A stretch of 64,000 nucleotides of DNA from Palsa-189 sp963803735 (GTDB taxonomy: Bacteria; Acidobacteriota; Terriglobia; Acidiferrales; UBA7541): assembly GCA_963803735.1 (NCBI GenBank), contig CAWDNV010000011.1, positions 620,001 through 684,000 of the forward strand, read 5' to 3'. Position numbers and translations under genes: made by a program. Position 1 is the first letter of the stretch. The number at the start of each line of letters is the position of its first letter. Below are positions 38,874 to 47,703 of this stretch, in pieces. Under the pieces are notes generated by a model. The model worked only from the letters and a program-made list of their open reading frames with translations. It was not told the origin of the DNA and did not search any database.

Positions 38874-40763
38874 ATGGCCACCATTACTGATGCTGTCGAG
38901 ACGAAGCCCAAGCGGCAGGTAATCGATCGCGCGGTTATACGCTTCTGCGGCGACTCTGGCGACGGCATGCAGATTTCCGGCAGTCAGTTCACCAATACCG
39001 CAGCCCTCTATGGAAACGATTTAGCTACCTTTCCGGACTATCCGGCCGAGATCCGCGCCCCTGCGGGAACTCTTCCGGGCGTCAGTGGATTCCAGGTGCA
39101 GTTCTCTTCAACCGACGTTTACACCCCGGGCGACGCCGTCGATGTCTTGGTGGCGATGAATCCGGCGGCGCTCAAGATGAACATTAAGGATCTCAAGAAG
39201 AACGGGATCCTTATCGTCAATAGCGATAGCTTTTCGGAAAACGATCTCCGCAAAGCGCATCAGGCGACGAATCCTCTGGAAGACCATTCCCTGGATGCCT
39301 ATCGCGTATTCGCCGTACAGCTTGAACGGTTGACCCAGGCGGCGCTGGCCGAACTTGGCCTCGATGCCAAGTCCATGAACCGCTGCAAGAATTTCTTCGC
39401 CTTGGGCATGAGTTATTGGCTCTACAACCGGCCAATGGACAACACTTATCGCTGGCTCGACGATAAGTTCAAGAATAAGCCGCTATTGGCCGAAGCCAAT
39501 AAGCGCGCTCTGAAGGCCGGTTACAGTTACTGCGAAGCAACCGAAGCCTTCCAGGTGAGCTACGAAATTCCTCCCGCCAAGCTTGCGCCTGGCATCTATC
39601 GCAACTTAAGCGGCAATCAGGCTCTTGCCATGGGCTTCGTCGTTGCGGCGCGGCAGGCCGGGCTGCAGCTCTTTTTGGGCTCTTATCCGATTACACCCGC
39701 GTCCGATATTCTCCACGAGCTCTCCGGCTACAAGAATTTCGGCGTCCTCACCTTCCAGGCCGAAGACGAAATCGCCGCGATCACATCCTCGATTGGCGCT
39801 GCATATTCCGGAACGCTTGCTATCACCACGACTTCCGGTCCTGGAATGGCTCTGAAGACTGAGGCCATGGGCTTGGCCGTTGCGGTCGAGCTTCCGATGG
39901 TGATCTGCGACATCCAGCGCGGCGGTCCTTCTACCGGCCTTCCGACCAAGACCGAACAGGCCGATTTGCTCCAGGCCATGTACGGGCGAAATTCTGAAGC
40001 CCCGATTCCCATTCTTGCGGCTTCTACCCCCGGCGATTGTTTCTGGATCGCCATCGAAGCCAGCCGCATTGCACTGAAGTACATGATTCCGGTAATCGTG
40101 CTCTCGGACGGCTACCTGGCGAACGGTGCGGAGCCTTGGCGCATTCCCAACGTCAGCGAAATTCCGCAGTTTCCCGTACATTTCGTTACGGACCCGGAAG
40201 GTTTTCTGCCTTATAAGCGCGACCCGCAAACGCTCTCGCGCCCTTGGGCCATTCCGGGAACGCCCGGTCTGGAACATCGCGTCGGCGGACTCGAAAAGCA
40301 GGACGTCACCGGCAACGTAAATTACGAGCCGTTGAATCACGAAAAAATGGTTCGCATGCGTGCCGCAAAGGTCGAGGCCATCGGCCAGGACGTTCCCGAT
40401 GTCGTGCCGGCTGGCGATCCGGATGGCGATCTCCTGATCATCGGTTGGGGATCGACTTACGGCTCGATCACGGCAGCTCTGAAAACGCAACGCGAGGCCG
40501 GCCGCCGCGTCGGACACGTGCATCTCCGCTATCTGAATCCGCTCCCGCGCAACCTGGGAGACGTCATGGAGCGCTACACCAAAGTCTTGGTGCCGGAAAT
40601 GAATATGGGCCAGCTTTCCTTGATTCTTCGCGCAAAATATTTGGTGGACGTGGAGGGTTACAACAAGATTCAGGGCCAGCCTTTCAAACAGGCGGAGCTC
40701 GAAGCCAAAATTGAGGAAGTTTTCAGCTACGGACCAGTCGGGGCCGGAAGAAACGGGAGATAA
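38874..40763 (+). CDS. korA: 2-oxoacid:ferredoxin oxidoreductase, fused gamma-alpha subunit
   Basis: With KorB it interconverts 2-oxoglutarate (or a similar 2-oxoacid) and CoA with succinyl-CoA, CO2 and reduced ferredoxin. The first 210 residues are the gamma domain (FCGDSGDGMQISGSQFT, then PAEIRAPAGTLPGVSGFQVQFSS). From about 245 comes the pyrimidine-binding alpha domain (GNQALAMGFVVAARQAG...SYPITPASDILHELS) with TTSGPGMALKTEA. The 629-residue gamma-alpha layout is typical of aerobic-type KorA. The 2-oxoglutarate assignment over pyruvate is likely but not proven by sequence reading. It is eight bases upstream of korB. Confidence 0.93.
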   Translation: MATITDAVETKPKRQVIDRAVIRFCGDSGDGMQISGSQFTNTAALYGNDLATFPDYPAEIRAPAGTLPGVSGFQVQFSSTDVYTPGDAVDVLVAMNPAALKMNIKDLKKNGILIVNSDSFSENDLRKAHQATNPLEDHSLDAYRVFAVQLERLTQAALAELGLDAKSMNRCKNFFALGMSYWLYNRPMDNTYRWLDDKFKNKPLLAEANKRALKAGYSYCEATEAFQVSYEIPPAKLAPGIYRNLSGNQALAMGFVVAARQAGLQLFLGSYPITPASDILHELSGYKNFGVLTFQAEDEIAAITSSIGAAYSGTLAITTTSGPGMALKTEAMGLAVAVELPMVICDIQRGGPSTGLPTKTEQADLLQAMYGRNSEAPIPILAASTPGDCFWIAIEASRIALKYMIPVIVLSDGYLANGAEPWRIPNVSEIPQFPVHFVTDPEGFLPYKRDPQTLSRPWAIPGTPGLEHRVGGLEKQDVTGNVNYEPLNHEKMVRMRAAKVEAIGQDVPDVVPAGDPDGDLLIIGWGSTYGSITAALKTQREAGRRVGHVHLRYLNPLPRNLGDVMERYTKVLVPEMNMGQLSLILRAKYLVDVEGYNKIQGQPFKQAELEAKIEEVFSYGPVGAGRNGR

Positions 40764-40771
40764 GGGAGACC

Positions 40772-41794
40772 ATGAGCGCGACTACGCCAGTTCTAACGAA
40801 GAAAGATTTTCAGACCGATCAGGAAGTTCGTTGGTGTCCCGGCTGCGGCGATTATGCAATTCTATCTGCCGTGCAGGCCGTTTTCCCGGAATTGGGAATT
40901 CCTCGCGAAAAATTCGTGGTCGTATCGGGCATCGGCTGCTCCAGTCGTTTTCCCTATTACATGAATACGTTCGGATTCCACACCATCCACGGACGCGCAC
41001 CCGCAGTGGCGACCGGAATCAAGGTCGCGCATCCCGAACTTGAAGTATGGGTGGCCACCGGAGACGGCGATTCGCTTTCCATCGGTGGCAATCACACGAT
41101 CCATATGCTTCGCCGCAACGTGGGCATCAAGGTGCTCATGTTCAATAACCGCATCTACGGCTTGACCAAAGGCCAATATTCGCCCACGTCGGAATTTGGA
41201 AAGAAGACCAAGTCCACCCCGTACGGATCGGATGCTCGCCCGTTCAATCCGCTTGCGCTGGCGCTCGGAGCCGAAACCACTTTCGTGGCTCGCTCGGTCG
41301 ACGTCATGCAGGGACATCTCAAAGAGACCCTGAAAAAAGCCGCTGCGCACAAAGGCGCGGCCTATATCGAAATTCTGCAGAACTGCAACATCTTCAATGA
41401 TGGCGCCTGGCAGCATTTGACCGAAAAAGACGCCCGCACCGAACACATCGTTTCACTCGAGCACGGCAAGCCGCTGATCTTCGGAAAAAATCGCGATAAG
41501 GGCATTCGCTTGAATGGGCTCGATTTGGAAATGGTGCAGCTTGGCAACGGCGTTTCCGAGCACGATCTGCTTATCCACGACGAACAATATCGCAACCCCG
41601 TTTACGCGTTCTTGCTGGCGAAGATGGAAGAGATGCCTGGCTTCCCGACGCCCATCGGCGTGCTTCGCTCGTGGAACGACGTCCCGCGCTATGAAGACAC
41701 GATAGCGAATCAGATCAAAGACGTGACGGCCAAGCGCGGTGCGGGCGATATCGAAAAGCTGCTCCGCTCCGGCGACACCTGGGAAGTGCGCTAG
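40772..41794 (+). CDS. korB: 2-oxoacid:ferredoxin oxidoreductase, beta subunit
   Basis: 340 residues, carrying thiamine pyrophosphate and one 4Fe-4S cluster. Cluster cysteines are in RWCPGCGDYAI (22, 25), GIGCSSRFPYY (56) and EILQNCNIFND (about 208). The TPP-binding motif is TGDGDSLSIGGNHTIH...FNNRIYGLTKGQYSPTS. It forms an operon with korA. No ferredoxin gene is nearby. A weak hairpin (41804-41819) lies downstream, without a clear T-run. Confidence 0.95.
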   Translation: MSATTPVLTKKDFQTDQEVRWCPGCGDYAILSAVQAVFPELGIPREKFVVVSGIGCSSRFPYYMNTFGFHTIHGRAPAVATGIKVAHPELEVWVATGDGDSLSIGGNHTIHMLRRNVGIKVLMFNNRIYGLTKGQYSPTSEFGKKTKSTPYGSDARPFNPLALALGAETTFVARSVDVMQGHLKETLKKAAAHKGAAYIEILQNCNIFNDGAWQHLTEKDARTEHIVSLEHGKPLIFGKNRDKGIRLNGLDLEMVQLGNGVSEHDLLIHDEQYRNPVYAFLLAKMEEMPGFPTPIGVLRSWNDVPRYEDTIANQIKDVTAKRGAGDIEKLLRSGDTWEVR

Positions 41795-41858
41795 GTTCGA
41801 GCCTGCGGAAAATACCGCAAAAATTTAGCCAATATTTAAGGAAGACTACTCCGGAAGA

Positions 41859-42953
41859 TTAGTGCGCGATAGCTGTGTTCGCGCTCAGATTCGACTTTGC
41901 CCCGGGTTTATCGATGAAGTAGTTCGCGCTGTCCAGACGTCGATAGATTCGGCCTGCGATCTGCGCCGCCATTGGTCCGGTTACGACCCTGCCCTGTCCG
42001 CGCATCAACACAGCGATCACGATCTTCGGATGCACTTGATCCGCATAGGAAACGAACCATCCAACCCGGGAAGCTGAATCGGAGCAGGTTCCCGTCTTCC
42101 CGAGCGCTTGTTCGTCGTCCAGGTAGCTGAGCCGCGCAGTGCCATAAAGCACTGCAGCAAGCATTCCGTCGCGCACATCCGGCAAGAGAGATTCGATATC
42201 GAGCCTGCGCTTGATTCGCGGCTGGAAACTGGCGATATCCGCTTCCGAGCGCGGGTATTGTAGATAATAAATCGTCCCGCCATTCGCCACGGTAGAGACG
42301 AGCGATGCAAGCTGCAGCGGCGTGATGTGGATCCCTTCGCCGAAACTGGACATGCGCGCTACGCCGCCATTTCTCGGCGGCTCAGAGGGAAACGCGCCAG
42401 GCTGCTCTTCCGGGACCTGATAACCTGCTAATTCGCCCAAGCCCAGCAAGCGCGCGTAGTGCGACACAGTCTCAAATCCCATGCGCCGGCCCAACTCCTC
42501 GAAGAACGCGTTGTTGGAATGCGCCAAAGCTTCGACAAGGTTCAGATAGAGTCGCGGCGCCACTTTGATCATCGTGTCGCGCGTGACCACGTTCTCTTCG
42601 AGTGCGGCAACTGCGATCACCGGCTTGATCGTGGAACACGGAATGTATCCGGAGGAAAACGCCAGCTTCTGATTCACAATCGTCAGAATACGGCCTGAAT
42701 TTGGATCCACCGCAACGACCGAACCGTTATACCGCCCCAGCCCGGCTATCGCTGCTGCACGCACAATCGGATCGTCAAAAGTCGCAACGTCGCCCAGCGT
42801 GGAATCGGCGAAAGTGGGAACACCTCGCACGACGCGCGGTCTGCGTACGGCGCGCGTGGCAGCCTTTGCCACCACCGCGGACGCGGAGTGAGGCGCGAGA
42901 GCTAAAGTCGCTAAAAGTAGAGCTGCAAAAAGTAGACGATTTAAACGATACAT
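41859..42953 (-). CDS. Exported penicillin-binding transpeptidase domain protein
   Basis: A 364-residue protein with signal peptide (LLFAALLLATLALAPHSASA). The three active-site motifs of penicillin-binding transpeptidases are present: S107-T-I-K110, S146-N-N and K286-T-G. The segment SSFGEGIHITPLQLASLVSTVANGGTI is also typical. It has no glycosyltransferase or dimerisation domain, so it is a stand-alone transpeptidase (peptidoglycan cross-linking) or a beta-lactam-binding relative; which cannot be told. It converges on korB and lies downstream of recA with a 260-base gap in which I see nothing. Confidence 0.85.
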   Translation of the reverse strand: MYRLNRLLFAALLLATLALAPHSASAVVAKAATRAVRRPRVVRGVPTFADSTLGDVATFDDPIVRAAAIAGLGRYNGSVVAVDPNSGRILTIVNQKLAFSSGYIPCSTIKPVIAVAALEENVVTRDTMIKVAPRLYLNLVEALAHSNNAFFEELGRRMGFETVSHYARLLGLGELAGYQVPEEQPGAFPSEPPRNGGVARMSSFGEGIHITPLQLASLVSTVANGGTIYYLQYPRSEADIASFQPRIKRRLDIESLLPDVRDGMLAAVLYGTARLSYLDDEQALGKTGTCSDSASRVGWFVSYADQVHPKIVIAVLMRGQGRVVTGPMAAQIAGRIYRRLDSANYFIDKPGAKSNLSANTAIAH

Positions 42954-43213
42954 AAGACTGGGTCTCGTATGCCGATTAGACGTTTGACTGTAAAAAATGG
43001 TCAGCCCCAGAGTGCCATTGCACTCCAGGTGCTGGCAAGCCGGATTCTAGAGAAGTAGGATGCCCTATGCAATAGGCAATCGGGACTATTTTGCCGTTAG
43101 TACCTGTGCGCTGAGCACTTTGACACCAAAAAGATACTCTGCAATTGAAGCAGGGCGGAGCCATGTTGGAGGGCTTCGTTTGGGGAAAATCGACCGTACT
43201 TAAATCGACGATT

Positions 43214-44317
43214 CTAGCGGCCGTTTTTGCCTCGGAGGGCTGCAGCAGCACCGGAAGCGGCGGCGACAGCCTTTTCCGGTTGCCGTTCCGGCGTTTGCGC
43301 CGGCGCCTCAGCCTGAGCCCCGGGAACAGGCAGCCCGAGTTTTTTGCGCAAAGCGGCTTCGATTTTGGCGCGAACATCGGTGTGTTCCTTCAAAAAGACC
43401 CGCGCATTCTCGCGCCCCTGGCCCATGCGCTCGGCGCCGAAGCTGAGCCAGGTGCCGCTTTTTTCTACAATGTTGTGAGTCACGCCAAGGTCGAGCAGAT
43501 CGCCTTCAAACGAAATACCTTCGCCATAGAGAATGTCGAATTCCGCTTCGCGGAAGGGCGCGGCCACCTTGTTTTTAACCACTTTTCCTCGCGTGCGCGA
43601 GCCAATCACCCGATCGCCTTCCTTGATCGACTGAATGCGGCGGATATCCAAGCGAATCGAAGAATAGAATTTCAGGGCGCGCCCGCCGGTAGTCGTTTCC
43701 GGATTGCCGAACATTACGCCGATTTTTTCGCGGATTTGGTTGATGAAAATCAGGCAGGTGCGTGATTTTGAGACGATGCCCGTAAGCTTTCTGAGCGCCT
43801 GGGACATCAAGCGCGCCTGGAGGCCCATTTGCGGCTCGCCCATTTCGCCTTCTAATTCCGCGCGCGGAACCAGAGCGGCCACAGAGTCCACAACGACTAC
43901 GTCCAACCCACCCGAGCGAATCAGCGTTTCGGTGATTTCGAGAGCCTGCTCGCCATTGTCAGGCTGTGATACGAGCAGATTGTCTACGTCTACGCCAAGC
44001 TTGCGGGCGTAGGCGGGATCAAGCGCGTGTTCAGCGTCGATGAAGGCAGCCTGGCCGCCCATCTTCTGCGCCTGCGCGATTACGTGCAGCGTCATGGTGG
44101 TTTTGCCGCCGGATTCCGGTCCGAAAATCTCCACCACGCGGCCGCGCGGAAATCCTCCCACACCAAGCGCCGCATCCAGACTGATCGAACCGCTGGGGAT
44201 TATGCTAACCGGCACGAGCACATCCCGGTTGCCGAGACGCATGATGGCGCCCTTGCCATACTGCTTTTCGATCTGCGCAATGGCCGATTCGAGAATTTTG
44301 CTGCGATCGTCTGCCAC
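43214..44317 (-). CDS. recA: Recombinase RecA
   Basis: DNA strand-exchange ATPase and activator of LexA cleavage. Walker A is GPESGGKTT (with G where E. coli has S), Walker B is LDVVVVDSVAAL, and the L1/L2 loops (GEMGEPQMGLQARLMSQALRKL, NQIREKIGVMFGNPETTTGGRALKFYSS) are intact. The C-terminus is an Ala/Pro/Glu-rich tail. I start at the GTG at 44317 (VADDRSKILESAIAQIEKQYGKG), which has GAGGTG just upstream and the family N-terminus; an ATG at 44368 would add 17 non-conserved residues. Confidence 0.97.
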   Translation of the reverse strand: MADDRSKILESAIAQIEKQYGKGAIMRLGNRDVLVPVSIIPSGSISLDAALGVGGFPRGRVVEIFGPESGGKTTMTLHVIAQAQKMGGQAAFIDAEHALDPAYARKLGVDVDNLLVSQPDNGEQALEITETLIRSGGLDVVVVDSVAALVPRAELEGEMGEPQMGLQARLMSQALRKLTGIVSKSRTCLIFINQIREKIGVMFGNPETTTGGRALKFYSSIRLDIRRIQSIKEGDRVIGSRTRGKVVKNKVAAPFREAEFDILYGEGISFEGDLLDLGVTHNIVEKSGTWLSFGAERMGQGRENARVFLKEHTDVRAKIEAALRKKLGLPVPGAQAEAPAQTPERQPEKAVAAASGAAAALRGKNGR

Positions 44318-44578
44318 GATGCACCTCGAAGAGGAAATTTCGCCGCCGGAATGGGCGGAGTCTATCAAATCACTTATCTTCTGGCTAACCGTATCTTGTA
44401 GCTAACGCACTCAGCGCTTCGAGCAGCCGTCATCCTAACCTTAGGGCGAACAAAAAGCAAATAGAAAAGCGTTGCCTACATCCGTTTATGCGCCTGCAAC
44501 TGAAAGCGAAACTCGAGAAAAGCTGCCGCGCTGAAGGCCGCGGCGCTACGTTTACATCTCTGGGGCCTGCATCCGCGC

Positions 44579-45466
44579 TCACTTTCCACTGTAATTATGA
44601 AAACCGCGGCCGGATTTTTTCCCCAGCCAGCCCGCCGCCACCATTTTCTTTAGCAGCGGGCAGGGCCGAAATTTTGAATCGCCGAAACCTTCAAAAAGCA
44701 CTTCCATGACATCGAGGCAAACGTCGAGGCCGATGAAATCGGCCAGCTCCAGCGGCCCCATGGGATGATTCATTCCTAATTTCATTACGGCATCCACGGC
44801 CTCCGGCGTGGCCACGCCTTCCATCACGCAAAAAGCGGCTTCGTTAATGAGCGGGATGAGAACGCGATTGGAGACGAAGCCGGGCGAATCGTTGACGGCC
44901 ACAGGCTTTTTCTCCAGCTTCTCGCACAATTTCATGGTGGTCTCGAAAGTCTCCTGGGTCGTTTGCAACGCGCGAATAACTTCCACCAGCGGCATCATCG
45001 GCACCGGATTCATGAAATGCATGCCGATGCAGCGATCGGGCCTTTGCGTAGCGGCGGCCAGCACTGTTACGGAAATGGAAGAAGTATTCGTGGCGAGGAT
45101 GACTTCAGGGCGCAACGCCCGATCTGCCTCGGCAAGAACTTTGCGTTTGAGCTCGAGGTGTTCGGGGACAGCCTCGACTACGAAGTCCGCTCGAGAGATT
45201 GCTTCGAGTTTTGTAACGGGCTGGATACGGGCCAATATCGAGGGCTTTTCCGCCTCCGCGAACTTGCCTTTGCGAATCTCGCGGTCGAGATTTTTCGAGA
45301 TCGTTTCCAGGCCTCGGTCGAGAAAACGCTGTTCGACATCGCGCAAAATGACCTGAAAGCCGCAGCGCGCGAACACATGGGCGATGCCATTGCCCATGGT
45401 GCCAGCACCCAAGACGGCGACGGTGCGAATTGAGTCTAAGTTCACAGATAGCTCCGCAGAGTGCAA
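44579..45466 (-). CDS. 3-hydroxybutyryl-CoA dehydrogenase
   Basis: NAD(P)-dependent oxidation of 3-hydroxyacyl-CoA (295 residues). The Rossmann motif is VAVLGAGTMGNGIAH (GAGTMG 20-25). The catalytic motif GMHFMNPVPMMPLVEV contains the conserved histidine, and NDSPGFVSNRVL and NHPMGPLELADFIGLDV are typical of the short, non-fused type (PaaH/Hbd). It lies just downstream of a thiolase, a pair that makes or uses acetoacetyl-CoA and 3-hydroxybutyryl-CoA. Confidence 0.95.
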   Translation of the reverse strand: MHSAELSVNLDSIRTVAVLGAGTMGNGIAHVFARCGFQVILRDVEQRFLDRGLETISKNLDREIRKGKFAEAEKPSILARIQPVTKLEAISRADFVVEAVPEHLELKRKVLAEADRALRPEVILATNTSSISVTVLAAATQRPDRCIGMHFMNPVPMMPLVEVIRALQTTQETFETTMKLCEKLEKKPVAVNDSPGFVSNRVLIPLINEAAFCVMEGVATPEAVDAVMKLGMNHPMGPLELADFIGLDVCLDVMEVLFEGFGDSKFRPCPLLKKMVAAGWLGKKSGRGFHNYSGK

Positions 45467-45582
45467 GAAAGGGGCAACAAGATCACGGATTGCGCAAGAA
45501 AATCAAGCGGACTTCTAGTTGACCCGACTCAGTTCTTCGACCGACCGCACAGCCAAGAGTGGCTGTGCCACCTGGAGCCTTC

Positions 45583-46779
45583 CTAGCGTTCGACGGCGAG
45601 GGCAACGGCGTTGCCCCCACCGAGGCAGAGCGCCGCGATTCCGCGGTGCGCGCGGCGGCGTTGCATTTCGTAGAGCAGCGTAACCAGAATGCGGGCGCCC
45701 GACGCTCCGATGGGATGGCCGATGGCGACCGCACCGCCATTTACGTTGACCTTGGCTGGATCGAGGCGCAATTCGCGCATCACGGCAATGGCCTGCACCG
45801 CAAAAGCTTCGTTCAGCTCGTAAAGGTCCACATCGCGATCGCGATCCCATCCGGTCTTGCGCAGAAGCTTCTCCACGGCCTCAACGGGCGCCATCATCAC
45901 CCACTTCGGCTCGACGCCCGAGACAGCCTGCGCCACGATGCGCGCCATGGGCGTTTTTCCCAACCGCTCCGCGGTTTCTTCGCTGGTGACGACGACGGCG
46001 GCCGCGCCGTCATTTGTGCCCGGAGCATTGCCGGCAGTGACGGTGCCGTCTTTTTTGAATGCCGGGCGCAACTTGGCAAGCGCCTCGAGCGACGCGTCGG
46101 CACGCGGCGATTCATCTCGCTTCATTACGATGGGCTCGCCTTTTTTCTGCGGGATGTCGATAGGCAAGATTTGCGATTCAATGAAGCAGGAGTTCATTGC
46201 CTGCACGGCTCGCCGATGGCTTTCGAGAGCAAATCTATCCTGCTCTTCGCGCGAAATTTTGTACTTCTCGGCCACGAGCTCCCCGGTCATGCCCATGTGA
46301 AAATCTTCGTAAACGTCCCAAAGTCCGTCGTGAACCATGGAATCTATGATTTTGCCGTCGCCAATGCGATAGCCAGTGCGTGCGCCCGGCAGCAAATAAG
46401 GACAGTTGGACATCGATTCCATTCCACCCGCGACGACCATATCGCTTTCGCCGAGCATCACGTCCTGTGCGGCCAATGCGACAGCCTTGAGCCCCGATCC
46501 GCAGACTTTATTAATCGTCATAGCCGCGGCCCGCGGAGTTACGCCTCCACGAATTGCCGCCTGGCGCGCCGGATTCTGGCCGAGTCCCGCCTGTACGACG
46601 TTGCCCATAATGACTTGGTCTACCGTGTCGGACTCGATTCCGGCGCGGTGCGTAACCTCGGCCACCACGCGGGCGCCAAGTTCGGTGGCGGAAAAGGAGG
46701 AGAGCGCGCCCTGAAATTTGCCTACTGGGGTGCGCACGGCGCTCAAGATCACGGGTTGGCGGAGATTTCGCTGCTGCAT
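45583..46779 (-). CDS. Acetyl-CoA acetyltransferase (thiolase)
   Basis: A 398-residue thiolase, condensing two acetyl-CoA or cleaving 3-ketoacyl-CoA. The acyl-carrying cysteine is C93 in INKVCGSGLKAV; the other active-site residues lie in GHPIGASGARILVTLL (His about 355) and CLGGGNAVALAVE (Cys about 385). Length and motifs favour the AtoB/PhaA type over long-chain FadA. The gene is 115 bases upstream of the dehydrogenase on the same strand. Confidence 0.95.
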   Translation of the reverse strand: MQQRNLRQPVILSAVRTPVGKFQGALSSFSATELGARVVAEVTHRAGIESDTVDQVIMGNVVQAGLGQNPARQAAIRGGVTPRAAAMTINKVCGSGLKAVALAAQDVMLGESDMVVAGGMESMSNCPYLLPGARTGYRIGDGKIIDSMVHDGLWDVYEDFHMGMTGELVAEKYKISREEQDRFALESHRRAVQAMNSCFIESQILPIDIPQKKGEPIVMKRDESPRADASLEALAKLRPAFKKDGTVTAGNAPGTNDGAAAVVVTSEETAERLGKTPMARIVAQAVSGVEPKWVMMAPVEAVEKLLRKTGWDRDRDVDLYELNEAFAVQAIAVMRELRLDPAKVNVNGGAVAIGHPIGASGARILVTLLYEMQRRRAHRGIAALCLGGGNAVALAVER

Positions 46780-46950
46780 AACGCCACTCCTAGATGGTCA
46801 TCGCAATACTACCGCTCTAACGCGTTCAGTATAACGCGGCCCCGAATGTGGTCAATTTTGGCGCGTGCGGAATAGTAGATCGCGTCAGTTTTCCGTGATC
46901 TCATTTATCGGCGCTTCCCGATGTCAACTAAACTCCGGGACCTTATGATC

Positions 46951-47052
46951 TCAGTGTCGCCAGGAATGGCCACCGGTCCAATGGATCGTATGGACCATCA
47001 GGTACAAAACGCCGATGAGCAATACGGCAAATATGTAATCTCGGCTGACCAT
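46951..47052 (-). CDS. 33-residue membrane peptide
   Basis: Read directly from the minus strand: an ATG at 47052 preceded by AGGAGG six bases upstream, 33 codons, then TGA. One hydrophobic helix (YIFAVLLIGVLYLMV) is followed by a His/Trp-rich end (HTIHWTGGHSWRH). It lies 22 bases after the stop of the exported protein gene and is likely co-transcribed. The strong ribosome-binding site and membrane-helix composition support a real gene; function unknown. Confidence 0.6.
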   Translation of the reverse strand: MVSRDYIFAVLLIGVLYLMVHTIHWTGGHSWRH

Positions 47053-47074
47053 GATGCCCTCCTGCCACAAACCG

Positions 47075-47470
47075 CTATTTCATCCCTACCTCCGCTTCGG
47101 AATACCAGCGAGCAACCTGGTCCACGATTATGGTGTCCCGGCTTATCACCCGGCCTTTTAGTCTGACTTCATTCCCCGCAAACCGCTCCAAATCGCCTTG
47201 GTGACCCTGCAAAACGTATACATGTCTGCCCACCACCAGCGCGTATTGCGCACCCAGCTCTATGCACGTGCGAGTACAATCCGCGTCAGCCGCTGTCTCG
47301 ATCCCATGGTCGGTGCCGCAAAGGGAATCGCTCACAATTCCAGTCAGCGTAATGGCAGGCCGCTTTTCCACGACCACGCTGCCCGCGGATATTGCGACAG
47401 CCAGAATCATCATGAGGGAAATGATCAGAACGGGGCCGAGCACCCGTTTGCTCGCCTGCTCAAGCTTCAT
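47075..47470 (-). CDS. Exported protein with SDSxCGxxH...CTRxC motif
   Basis: 131 residues. I start at the ATG at 47470 because AGGAGG lies four bases upstream. An N-terminal membrane segment (VLGPVLIISLMMILAVAISAGS) exports or anchors it. The outer part reads TGIVSDSLCGTDHG...CTRTCIELGAQYALVVGRHVYVLQGH, then an OB-fold-like RFAGNEVRLKGRVISRDTIIVDQV. Three conserved cysteines and a histidine suggest metal binding or a disulfide. I recall this layout in several acidobacterial exported proteins of unknown function, perhaps DUF5818; not checked. Confidence 0.65.
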   Translation of the reverse strand: MKLEQASKRVLGPVLIISLMMILAVAISAGSVVVEKRPAITLTGIVSDSLCGTDHGIETAADADCTRTCIELGAQYALVVGRHVYVLQGHQGDLERFAGNEVRLKGRVISRDTIIVDQVARWYSEAEVGMK

Positions 47471-47703
47471 AAAGCCTCCTTTTCCCCCAGCCGACATCTT
47501 TCACGGCCAGAATCGAACTTCTGGATTTAATTTCGCAGCAAAACAGGCCGTTGTCTGTAACGCCCGTCACATGACTTACTTCGCTGATGGCAGGCACTTT
47601 GGGCCAAACTCGCGTGTGAATCGGGAGTTGTAGCCTGGAAGGGCAGTTCTAGGCCGTAGCTCTATTTCGTGCGCGGGGGGCGCAAATGGGCTAGGATGGC
47701 GGC

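Noticed and set aside
41804..41819. Hairpin TGCGG-AAAATA-CCGCA after korB
   Set aside because: Only five pairs and no proper T-run, so not listed as a terminator.
46921..47166. 81-codon plus-strand frame
   Set aside because: Antisense to the 33-residue membrane peptide and the exported protein; no ribosome-binding site.
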